Assembly (NCBI GenBank): GCA_009380105.1
Contig: WHSM01000006.1
Coordinates: forward strand, 1 to 35,303
DNA length: 35,303 bases
Direction: 5' to 3'
Origin: Micromonosporaceae bacterium
GTDB lineage: Bacteria > Actinomycetota > Actinomycetes > Mycobacteriales > Micromonosporaceae
Under the pieces are notes generated by a model. It was not told where the DNA came from. It saw nothing but the letters and a program-made list of their open reading frames with translations, and ran no database searches. Shown one piece after another: positions 8,375-14,941 of the stretch. The position numbers were made by a program, and so were the translations under genes. Within the stretch, counting starts at the first letter, position 1. Each line of letters begins with the position of its first letter.

Positions 8375-9306
8375 TGACGATGTCGGCAGTGCCCGAACTG
8401 CGAGGACCAGAGCCCGTCGCCGGCACGGTCGTGCGGCGCCCGGCTGTCAGCGGCGTCCGCGAGGTGGCCCGTTGGGCGTTCTCCCGGCGCAACCTGCTGC
8501 GCACCGGCACGGCGCTGGGCATGGCGGCGCTGAGCGTCTTTCCCGCCGCCCGCCGCGCGTACGCCGACGGGTACGACATCTACGGCGCCTGCCCGTCGTA
8601 CGCGTCGGACCACGACTGCTCTCCGGGATGCGGGCCGAGCACGATCTTCGCCGACTCCTGCGCCGTCAGCGGCACGCAGACCGGATTCCACAAGAACGAC
8701 GGCAGCACCTGGGTGCTGCGGCCGAACCAGTGCTACTCCGGCACGTACGACGGCTGGCTCTGGCGCCACCAGGGCGCGTGCGGGGCGTGCGCCTGCTCGA
8801 TCGAGCGCCGCTGCCACGACGGCTACCGCAGGACCAGCTCCGGCTGGGTGAAGTCGATCTGCCGGTGGACCACCAACTGCGGCTGCCTGAGCACGGTGGC
8901 CTGGCGCACGGCACGGCGCGGCGACACCGGACCCAACGTCCGCACCGTGCAGCACCTGCTCACCTACCGCGGCTATCCCACCACAGTGGACGGAATCTTC
9001 GGCTCCGCCACAGAGGCCAGAGTCAAGGAGTTCGAGGCGGCGAACGGGCTGAGCCCAGACGGCGTGGTGGGCGCGGCGACGTGGCGCGCTCTCGTCGTGA
9101 CCGTGCGGCGCGGCAACAGCGGGCACGCGGTGCGGGGCGCGCAGCGGCAACTCAACAAGCACGCGTACGGACTGGCGGTGGACGGCGCCTTCGGTCCGGC
9201 CACTGAGGCGGCGGCGCGGGACTTCCAGCGGCACAACGGCTTGACGGCCGACGGCGTCGTCGGGGAGAACACCTGGCGCACGCTGGTCGGCGGCGGCGGG
9301 GTGTGA
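8374..9306 (+). CDS. Exported 12-Cys MADH-light-chain-like domain with two peptidoglycan-binding repeats
   Basis: A 310-residue exported protein. A Tat-type signal (SRRNLLR, twin Arg 38-39) is followed by a hydrophobic stretch and a likely AYA cleavage near residue 64. Residues 65-177 hold exactly 12 cysteines: 73, 82, 86, 96, 120, 136, 139, 141, 147, 163, 169 and 171. The WRH...CxCS...C..G....SGWVKSIC pattern (130-163) resembles methylamine dehydrogenase light chain (WRH, CDCS, SWVASC; recalled from memory), which also has 12 cysteines in six disulfides. The C-terminal part that carries the second tryptophylquinone Trp appears to be missing. Instead there are two PG_binding_1 repeats (about 180-241 and 245-305; DGIFG/DGAFG and PDGVVG/ADGVVG). 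A wall-bound, disulfide-rich protein matured by the adjacent MauE/MauD pair is inferred. ATG 8374 is preferred because GGGAGG ends six bases upstream. Confidence 0.82.
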   Translation: MTMSAVPELRGPEPVAGTVVRRPAVSGVREVARWAFSRRNLLRTGTALGMAALSVFPAARRAYADGYDIYGACPSYASDHDCSPGCGPSTIFADSCAVSGTQTGFHKNDGSTWVLRPNQCYSGTYDGWLWRHQGACGACACSIERRCHDGYRRTSSGWVKSICRWTTNCGCLSTVAWRTARRGDTGPNVRTVQHLLTYRGYPTTVDGIFGSATEARVKEFEAANGLSPDGVVGAATWRALVVTVRRGNSGHAVRGAQRQLNKHAYGLAVDGAFGPATEAAARDFQRHNGLTADGVVGENTWRTLVGGGGV

Positions 9307-9309
9307 GCC

Positions 9310-10098
9310 TCAGCCGCGCAGCGGCGCGTTGCAGGCCGCCATCAGCGCCCGCCGGCAGGCCGTGGCGAGCGGTCGCAGCGCGTGCGACCGCTGCTGGGCC
9401 TCGTGAGCGGTGACGGCGCCTCCCACGGGATCCCCGGCCGCGAGGGAGAGCACCTGGTCCAGAACGCTGGCTCTGGCGTACAGGCGGCGGCTGCGCGGGT
9501 CGTACCCGGGCGGCAGCTCCGCGCCGGTCCCGCCGCGGCGCAGCGACGTGAGCGCCTGCGCCAGCTCCGGCCGCCAGCGGGCCACCTCCAGCGAGAGCAG
9601 CTGCTCGGTGGCGGAGGTCAGGGTCGTGGAGAGATCCGCTTCGGCCTCGGCGGCGCTGGGCAGATGGCTGTCCCGGGGCGGCTCGTCCGGCAGCGGGCGC
9701 GCCCGCCAGGTCACGGTGTGCCACACGTCGCCCGAGCCGGAGCGATGCTCCTCCAGCTCGGGCGTCAGTCCCAAGCCGCCGGCGATCACGCCTTCCCCGG
9801 CGAGCAGCGCCGCGCTGGTGAAAGGGCCGGGGCCCGGCAGTCCTCGCGGATCCCCGGGCGCCGGGAGCACCAGCCGGATCCGGTCCGGGTCGACGTCGGC
9901 GAGCACGGTCAGCCCTTCGGCGAGCGGCACGTCGCGCCAGGTTCCGGGAAAGTCTCGGCAGAGGTGGTCGTCGTCGCCGGCCACGGCGGGCGTCACGTCG
10001 TCGTACGGCGCCAGCCCGGCCCGCCACGCCCGGATCCACGGCGCCAGGCGGACCGACAGACGGGGCGCCGGGGGCCGCGGTCGGGGGTCTCGCGTCAC
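9310..10098 (-). CDS. Conserved-looking protein of unknown function
   Basis: A 262-residue protein that I cannot assign to a family. It has no signal peptide or membrane span. The N-terminal half has regular acidic and hydrophobic strands (AEGLTVLADVDPDRIRLVLPAP, 61 onward); the C-terminal half is helical (ATEQLLSLEVARWRPELAQALTSLRR) and ends with two cysteines (CRRALMAACNAPLRG). Its stop lies only three bases from that of the preceding plus-strand gene. GTG 10098 follows a TACCCT-N7 promoter, suggesting a leaderless transcript. It is divergent from the DUF3097 gene across about 65 bases, so the two may be co-regulated. Cytoplasmic location is inferred. Confidence 0.72.
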   Translation of the reverse strand: MTRDPRPRPPAPRLSVRLAPWIRAWRAGLAPYDDVTPAVAGDDDHLCRDFPGTWRDVPLAEGLTVLADVDPDRIRLVLPAPGDPRGLPGPGPFTSAALLAGEGVIAGGLGLTPELEEHRSGSGDVWHTVTWRARPLPDEPPRDSHLPSAAEAEADLSTTLTSATEQLLSLEVARWRPELAQALTSLRRGGTGAELPPGYDPRSRRLYARASVLDQVLSLAAGDPVGGAVTAHEAQQRSHALRPLATACRRALMAACNAPLRG

Positions 10099-10105
10099 CC
10101 TGCCC

Positions 10106-10111
10106 AGGGTA
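10106..10111 (-). promoter_or_regulatory. Leaderless promoter: TACCCT-N7-GTG
   Basis: Read on the minus strand, TACCCT ends seven bases before GTG 10098. This is the same spacing as at hemH, DUF3097, the penicillin-binding protein and the Mop regulator. The intervening GGGCAGG is too close to the start codon to act as a normal ribosome binding site. Confidence 0.5.
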
Positions 10112-10150
10112 TGCGCGGCGTGCCTCCGACCGCGCGGCGCGGCGCGGTTC

Positions 10151-10156
10151 TAGCGT
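10151..10156 (+). promoter_or_regulatory. Leaderless promoter: TAGCGT-N7-ATG
   Basis: TAGCGT ends seven bases before ATG 10164, which argues for that codon over the in-frame ATG 10158 as the real DUF3097 start. It faces the promoter of the divergent gene 40 bases away. Confidence 0.5.
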
Positions 10157-10163
10157 CATGTCC

Positions 10164-10997
10164 ATGGGCAGAGAGGACGGCGGCCGCGTCGAGCACACCG
10201 CCGACGTGCTCGCCGGCGACTGGCGGCGGCGCAGGACGGTCCCGGTGGTCGACGCCGAGGCAGACCTGGTGGTCGAGGACGCAGAGACCGGGTTCTGCGG
10301 CGCGGTGGTGGGTTTCGAGGCCGACGCGGTGGTGCTGGAGGACCGGTTCGGCAAGCGGAGGCTGTTCCCGATGCTGCCGGCCGCGTTCCTGCACGAGGGC
10401 GAGCCGGCCACGCTGCGCAAGCCGGCCGCCGGGCCGCGACAGGCTGCCCGGCGGCGCACCGCATCGGGGTCGGTCGCGGTCGCAGGGGCCGCCGCGCGGG
10501 TGGCGCGAGCCAGCCGGATCTGGGTGGAGGGCGCGCACGACGCGGCGCTCGTGGAGCGGATCTGGGGCGACGACCTGCGCGTGGAGGGCGTCGTCGTGGA
10601 GCCGATCGACGGCATCGACGACCTGCCGGCGGCGGTGCGCGGCTTCGGCCCCAGCCCGATCCGCCGGCTCGGCGTGCTGGTCGACCATCTGGTGCCGGGC
10701 AGCAAGGAGAGCCGGATCGCGGCGTCGGTCGGCTCGCCGTACGTGCTGATCACCGGGCATCCGTACGTGGACATCTGGCAGGCGGTGAAGCCGAAGGCGC
10801 TCGGCATCGCGCGGTGGCCGGAGATTCCGAAGAGCGTGCCCTGGAAGGACGGGGTGTGCGCGGCGCTGCGGGTCTCCGACCCGCAGACGATGTGGCGGCG
10901 GGTGCTCGGCTCGGTGAACGACTTCCACGATGTGGAGGCCCCGTTGCTGGGCGCCGTGGAGCGGTTGATCGACTTCGTGGTGACGGCTCCGGAATGA
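10164..10997 (+). CDS. DUF3097 family protein
   Basis: A 277-residue protein that I recognise as DUF3097, an actinobacterial family of unknown function. Typical stretches are RIWVEGAHDAALVERIWGDD (near 117-136) and GVLVDHLVPGSKESRIA (about 170-186). These resemble a Toprim-like arrangement (a Glu in WVEG, then an acidic DHLVPG strand), so nuclease- or primase-like metal chemistry is possible but unproven. There is no signal peptide or membrane span. ATG 10164 is chosen from the TAGCGT-N7 promoter; ATG 10158 would add two residues. It converges with the serine hydrolase gene, with six bases between the stops. Confidence 0.8.
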   Translation: MGREDGGRVEHTADVLAGDWRRRRTVPVVDAEADLVVEDAETGFCGAVVGFEADAVVLEDRFGKRRLFPMLPAAFLHEGEPATLRKPAAGPRQAARRRTASGSVAVAGAAARVARASRIWVEGAHDAALVERIWGDDLRVEGVVVEPIDGIDDLPAAVRGFGPSPIRRLGVLVDHLVPGSKESRIAASVGSPYVLITGHPYVDIWQAVKPKALGIARWPEIPKSVPWKDGVCAALRVSDPQTMWRRVLGSVNDFHDVEAPLLGAVERLIDFVVTAPE

Positions 10998-11003
10998 GTC
11001 GCC

Positions 11004-12311
11004 TCAGATGTCCGGCCAGGGATCGCGGGTGAACTCGAACGTCGCGATGTCGAGCATGACGACCCGGCCGTCGCTGTCGCGCCGCAGGGTCAGCGCCTCG
11101 CCGTCGTTCATGCCGGCGCGGCCACGCCACCGGTCCGGTCCGTCGGCGGCGAACCGCCACGGCGGGGCCGGGGAGCCCATCGGGCGGATTGCCAACTCGT
11201 CCCCGTCGGCGCTCGCCTCGAACTCCGTTCCCATGAACCACCAACGGCCGCACAGCTCGGCGATCGCGGCCGGCGGCGGGTCGGAGGGACGCCACGGCCG
11301 CGGCGGCTCCGGCTCGCGGTCCAGCACTTCGGTGACGATGTCGCCGCAGAGCTCGCCGGGCCGGAACGTGATGTTGTACGCGTTGGCGAACACCACGGCC
11401 GCGACTCCGGACGTGCGGTGCACCGTCAGGAACGCGACGTACCCCGGCATGGATCCGCTGTGGCCGACCAGCACCCGCTCGCCGCGGCGCCAGAGCTGGA
11501 ATCCAAGCCCTTGCCCCGCGGACCAGGACTCCAGGTCGCTGATCGCCACGGGGGCTGTCATCTCGTCCACCGTCGTGGGGTTGACCACGTCGGGGTCGGG
11601 GCGTGCGATGAACCCGGCCCAGCGCGCCATGTCCTCGACGGTGCTCCACAGCTGCCCGGCCGGCGCCATCGCCCCGGCGTCGTGGCGCGGCTCCTCACGC
11701 AGCGTGTCGTGCCAGGGATGCACCACGTAGCCGCGGGCGAAGGGCTCCTGCGGCGCGTACGTGGTGCGGGTCAGCCCGAGCGGCGTCAGCAGCCGCTTGC
11801 CGACCAGGTCGATCCAGGATTCCCCCGTGATCCGGCGGGCGATCGCGCTCAGCAGCCCGTACGCCACGTTCGAATAGTGGAACTGCCGGTGCGGTTTGTG
11901 CACCAGCATGCCGGGGTCGAGCCCGTCCAGGAACTCCTCCAGGGACGTGCCGGCGGCGCGTTCCCACCAGGGCCCGTCCGGTTCGCGCCGCAGCCCGGAG
12001 ACGTGGCCCAGAAGCTGCCGCACGCTCACTCCGCCGACCGGCGCGCCGGGCATGTGCCGCTGGAGCAGGTCGTCGAGCTCCAGGCGCCCTTCGTCGCGCA
12101 ACTGCATGATCATGGCAGCGGTGAATGTCTTGGTGATGGAGCCGATGCGGTACTGGGTGTCGGCGGTCGGCTCGGGCGTCGTCCCGGCGGCGGCGACGTG
12201 CGCGACCGCCCCGTCGCGCACCACGGCCGCGATCAGCGACGGGGCGCGGCCCTGTGACTGCCGGGACGAGACGAGCGCGTCGATCCGGGCGGAGGTCTCG
12301 GGAAGCAGCAC
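11004..12311 (-). CDS. Serine beta-lactamase-like hydrolase (class C/PBP4* fold)
   Basis: A 435-residue serine hydrolase of the beta-lactamase/esterase EstB superfamily. The catalytic set is S58-I-T-K61 (SITK), Y146-S-N148 (HYSNVAYG) and H284-S-G286 (GHSGSMPGY). A C-terminal domain of about 110 residues follows (GRWWFMGTEFEASADGDEL), as in DUF3471-like tails. No signal peptide is visible, so a cytoplasmic esterase or peptidase is more likely than a secreted beta-lactamase; the substrate is unknown. I chose GTG 12311 because AAAGGAG lies four bases upstream; the frame extends to 12374, but that stretch is charged and has no ribosome binding site. It is a single gene divergent from nfeD. Confidence 0.85.
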   Translation of the reverse strand: MLLPETSARIDALVSSRQSQGRAPSLIAAVVRDGAVAHVAAAGTTPEPTADTQYRIGSITKTFTAAMIMQLRDEGRLELDDLLQRHMPGAPVGGVSVRQLLGHVSGLRREPDGPWWERAAGTSLEEFLDGLDPGMLVHKPHRQFHYSNVAYGLLSAIARRITGESWIDLVGKRLLTPLGLTRTTYAPQEPFARGYVVHPWHDTLREEPRHDAGAMAPAGQLWSTVEDMARWAGFIARPDPDVVNPTTVDEMTAPVAISDLESWSAGQGLGFQLWRRGERVLVGHSGSMPGYVAFLTVHRTSGVAAVVFANAYNITFRPGELCGDIVTEVLDREPEPPRPWRPSDPPPAAIAELCGRWWFMGTEFEASADGDELAIRPMGSPAPPWRFAADGPDRWRGRAGMNDGEALTLRRDSDGRVVMLDIATFEFTRDPWPDI

Positions 12312-12413
12312 GGTGCTCCTTTCGGCTGGCGCGTGGACCTCAACGGTGTCAGATGTCCGTCGATGACGGCTCACCGAGGCCGTCGCGGCCCCTCACGCGT
12401 GGCGATCTCGTGA

Positions 12414-12427
12414 CAGGATCTGGGACG
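12414..12427 (+). promoter_or_regulatory. Possible leaderless promoter: CAGGAT-N7-GTG
   Basis: CAGGAT (12414-12419) ends seven bases before GTG 12427 of the NfeD gene. The first base departs from TANNNT, but the spacing matches the other examples in the window. There is no ribosome binding site at normal distance. Confidence 0.4.
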
Positions 12428-12861
12428 TGGCAGCAGTCATTTGGTTGATCGTCGGCATCGGGCTCGCCGTGGCCGAGGTCATCACTGTGGACCTGACCCT
12501 GCTGATGCTCTCGGTGGGAGCCTTCGCGGCCGCCGGCGCGGCGTTCCTCGGGGGGAATCTGCTGGTCCAGGTGATCGCCTTCGCCGTGGTCTCGGCGCTG
12601 ACCGTCGGCGTGGTGCGCCCGTTCATCCGGAAGCGCATCACGCACCACCCCGACGAGGCGGGGCCGATGGGCGTCGCGGAGATCGAGGGAGCGGTGGCCG
12701 TGGTCGTGGATCGGGTCGACGCGGACCGGGGTCTGATCGAGGTGCAGGGAGACACCTGGACGGCGCGGTCGTTCGACGGCACGCAGGTCATGGAGCCGGG
12801 GGACCGTGTCAAAGTCGTGCAAGTCAAGGGCGCCACGGCGCTGGTCTGGAAGGACGTCTGA
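12427..12861 (+). CDS. NfeD-like membrane protein
   Basis: A 144-residue short NfeD-type protein. Hydrophobic segments at about 2-20, 23-42 and 45-64 are followed by a C-terminal OB-fold (about 84-142) with the typical run GVAEIEGAVAVVVDR and GDRVKVVQVKGATALVW. NfeD proteins partner SPFH/stomatin proteins in membranes; the SPFH gene follows after two bases. The same pair (Rv1487-Rv1488, from memory) lies downstream of hemH in M. tuberculosis, so this is a return to the ancestral gene order after the mau-like insertion. It lacks the N-terminal serine-protease domain of long NfeD proteins. Confidence 0.88.
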   Translation: MAAVIWLIVGIGLAVAEVITVDLTLLMLSVGAFAAAGAAFLGGNLLVQVIAFAVVSALTVGVVRPFIRKRITHHPDEAGPMGVAEIEGAVAVVVDRVDADRGLIEVQGDTWTARSFDGTQVMEPGDRVKVVQVKGATALVWKDV

Positions 12862-12863
12862 GC

Positions 12864-14009
12864 GTGGAAGCGCTGCTGTATGTATTTCTACTGGGAGTCG
12901 CGGCCTTCGCGTTGGTGGTGCTGGTCCGGGCGGTCCGGATCGTGCCCCAGCAGGAGGCGTACATCGTGGAGCGGCTCGGCCGTTACCGCATCACGCTGCA
13001 ACCCGGGCTGAACCTGCTGATGCCGGTCGTCGACAAGGTGCGGGAGAAGGTGGACCTGCGGGAGCAGGTGTTCACGTCGCTTCCACAGCCGGTGATCACC
13101 TCCGACAACCTCGTGGTCTCGATCGACACGGTGCTCTACTACGTGGTGACCGATCCCCGGCTGGCGGTGTACGCCATCGAGGACTTCCTGCAGGCGATCG
13201 AGCAGCTCACGGTCACTACCCTGCGTAACGTGATCGGATCGATGGACCTGGAGAGGGCGCTCACCAGCCGGGACGACATCAACCGGCAGCTGCGCGGAGT
13301 GCTGGACGAGACCACCGGCAAGTGGGGCATCCGGATCACCCGGGTGGAGATCAAGGCGATCGACCCGCCGCCGAGCATCCGGGACTCGATGGAGAAGCAG
13401 ATGCGCGCCGAGCGGGACCGCCGGGCCGCGATCCTGCAGGCCGAGGGACACAAGCAGTCGCAGATCCTGACCGCCGAGGGCGACAAGCAGGCCTCGATCC
13501 TGCGCGCCGAAGGCTCCCGGGAGGCGCAGGTGCTGCACGCCGAGGGCCAGGCCAAGGCGACCCGCATGGTCGCGGACGCGATCCACCGCGCCAACCCGGA
13601 TCCGAAGCTGTTGGCGTACCAGTACGTGCAGGCGCTGCCCCTGATCGCGCAGGGTGAGGCGAACAAGCTGTGGATCATCCCGTCGGAGTTGACCAAGGCG
13701 CTGGAAGGCATCGGCAGTGTGGTCGGCCGACTGCAGGACCAGCCGGCCGAGGCCACCGTCAGCGGCGAGGAGTCCGAGGAGATCGCCAGGATCACCGAGG
13801 AGGCGCGGGCGGCCGCGGAGGACGCGCAGCGGGAGGCCGAGAGCGCGGTGCGGGAGGCGGCCCAGGCAGCGCGGCAGCCGGCCGGCCGGCCTGCTGTCAC
13901 CGGCCCGCCTGAGCTCACCGAGGGTCCCGGCCCGGCCGGGCCGGGACCGGCCACTGGCTCCGCGCCGCAGCAGGGCCAGCCGCCGCAGGGATGGCAGCGG
14001 CCCTCCTGA
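12864..14009 (+). CDS. SPFH/stomatin-like membrane protein
   Basis: A 381-residue SPFH (stomatin/prohibitin) protein that probably forms ring-like membrane scaffolds with the NfeD partner. One N-terminal membrane segment (about 4-22) leads into the SPFH domain (VPQQEAYIVERLGRY from 28, to about 175). A coiled coil follows in which AEG recurs every 11 residues (193, 204, 215, 226). The tail from about 290 is Glu/Ala-rich and then Pro/Gly/Gln-rich and disordered. GTG 12864 begins two bases after the nfeD stop, with AAGGA inside the end of nfeD as ribosome binding site. The product is the usual length for actinobacterial members. Confidence 0.92.
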   Translation: MEALLYVFLLGVAAFALVVLVRAVRIVPQQEAYIVERLGRYRITLQPGLNLLMPVVDKVREKVDLREQVFTSLPQPVITSDNLVVSIDTVLYYVVTDPRLAVYAIEDFLQAIEQLTVTTLRNVIGSMDLERALTSRDDINRQLRGVLDETTGKWGIRITRVEIKAIDPPPSIRDSMEKQMRAERDRRAAILQAEGHKQSQILTAEGDKQASILRAEGSREAQVLHAEGQAKATRMVADAIHRANPDPKLLAYQYVQALPLIAQGEANKLWIIPSELTKALEGIGSVVGRLQDQPAEATVSGEESEEIARITEEARAAAEDAQREAESAVREAAQAARQPAGRPAVTGPPELTEGPGPAGPGPATGSAPQQGQPPQGWQRPS

Positions 14010-14019
14010 TCGGGCAGTG

Positions 14020-14046
14020 CGGCAGCGGCCGGGCAGGTCGCTGCCG
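14020..14046 (+). terminator. Hairpin after the SPFH gene
   Basis: CGGCAGCG (14020-14027) pairs with CGCTGCCG (14039-14046) around an 11-base loop, ten bases after the SPFH stop. No U-tract follows. It is a plausible terminator for nfeD-SPFH, placed before the promoter of the next gene. Confidence 0.45.
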
Positions 14047-14070
14047 GCCCCGGGCCGTCCGGCCTCCGGG

Positions 14071-14087
14071 TAGGGGAGAATCTCCCG
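14071..14087 (+). promoter_or_regulatory. Putative promoter of the RNA methyltransferase gene
   Basis: TAGGGGAGAAT precedes GTG 14088. GAGAAT (14076-14081) lies six bases before the start and would give a nearly leaderless transcript. GGTAGGG...AATCTCC is shared with the region before fabG (3837-3852), which supports a common promoter type. Confidence 0.4.
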
Positions 14088-14891
14088 GTGTCTGAGCAGC
14101 CTGTGCCGATCGAGGACCCGGACGACGAGCGCATCGCGGACTACCGCGCGCTGACCGACGTGGCGCTGCGCACCCGGTTTGAGCCGCCACACGGGCTGTT
14201 CATCGCCGAGGGCGAGCTGGTGTTGCGGCGTGCGCTGCGGGCCGGTTACCGGCTGCGTTCGGCGCTGGTCGACGCCAAGCGGGTCGGCCAACTGGCCGAC
14301 CTGGGGGCCGGCGACGCGCCGGTGTACGCGGCGTCGGCCGACGTGCTGGAGAAGATCACCGGCTTCCACGTGCACCGGGGCGTCCTCGCCTCGTTCCACC
14401 GGCGCAGCCCCGCGTCGGTCGCCGACGTGCTGGCGGACGCCCGGCGGGCGGCGATCCTGGAGGACGTCAACAATCACACCAACCTCGGCGCCATCTTCCG
14501 GGCCGCGGCGGCGCTCGGGATCGACGCGGTCCTGTTGTCACCGTCGTGCGCGGACCCGCTCTACCGGCGCAGCGTGCGGGTGAGCATGGGCGAGGTGTTC
14601 GCGGTGCCGTACGCGCGGCTCGCCGACTGGCCCGGCGGCCTGGACGAGGTGCGGGACGCGGGCTTCGTCGTAGTGGCGCTGACCCCGGCGGACGACGCGG
14701 TCCCGATCGACGCGCTGGACGCTGCGACGCGCCGGCGGCCGGCGCTGCTGCTCGGCGCGGAGGGCGCCGGCCTGTCACGGCACGCATTGGCGGCCAGCGA
14801 CTTGCGGACGAAGATCCCGATGAGTCGCGGCGTGGACTCCCTCAACGTGGCCGCGGCCGCCGCGGTGGCGTTCTGGGAACTCCGCAGGTGA
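14088..14891 (+). CDS. SpoU/TrmH-family RNA 2'-O-methyltransferase
   Basis: A 267-residue SPOUT methyltransferase that should transfer a methyl group from S-adenosylmethionine to a ribose 2'-OH of rRNA or tRNA. The three family motifs are present: LEDVNNHTNLGAIFRAA (125-140, with N129 and R138), LLGAEGAGL (221-229), and IPMSRGVDSLNVAAAAA (243-259). The N-terminal ~110 residues form the SpoU substrate-binding domain (IAEGELVLRRAL, about 39-50). The exact target base cannot be told from sequence. It starts at GTG 14088 with no ribosome binding site, in keeping with a leaderless mRNA. It converges with the GlcNAc kinase gene, with 50 bases between the stops and no obvious U-tract terminator. Confidence 0.9.
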   Translation: MSEQPVPIEDPDDERIADYRALTDVALRTRFEPPHGLFIAEGELVLRRALRAGYRLRSALVDAKRVGQLADLGAGDAPVYAASADVLEKITGFHVHRGVLASFHRRSPASVADVLADARRAAILEDVNNHTNLGAIFRAAAALGIDAVLLSPSCADPLYRRSVRVSMGEVFAVPYARLADWPGGLDEVRDAGFVVVALTPADDAVPIDALDAATRRRPALLLGAEGAGLSRHALAASDLRTKIPMSRGVDSLNVAAAAAVAFWELRR

Positions 14892-14941
14892 GGCGGCCCC
14901 GAGGACAACAGTTGTGTTGCAAAACGCGCACGATCTGGCTG

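Noticed and set aside
8374-9306. Functional tryptophan tryptophylquinone enzyme (methylamine dehydrogenase)
   Set aside because: The second quinone-forming Trp region is missing, no heavy-chain or MauG gene lies in the window, and the domain is followed directly by wall-binding repeats. I describe it only as light-chain-like.
14905-14915. ACAACAGTTGT palindrome as terminator between convergent genes
   Set aside because: The 5-bp arms with a one-base loop are too short for a stable stem and no T-run follows.
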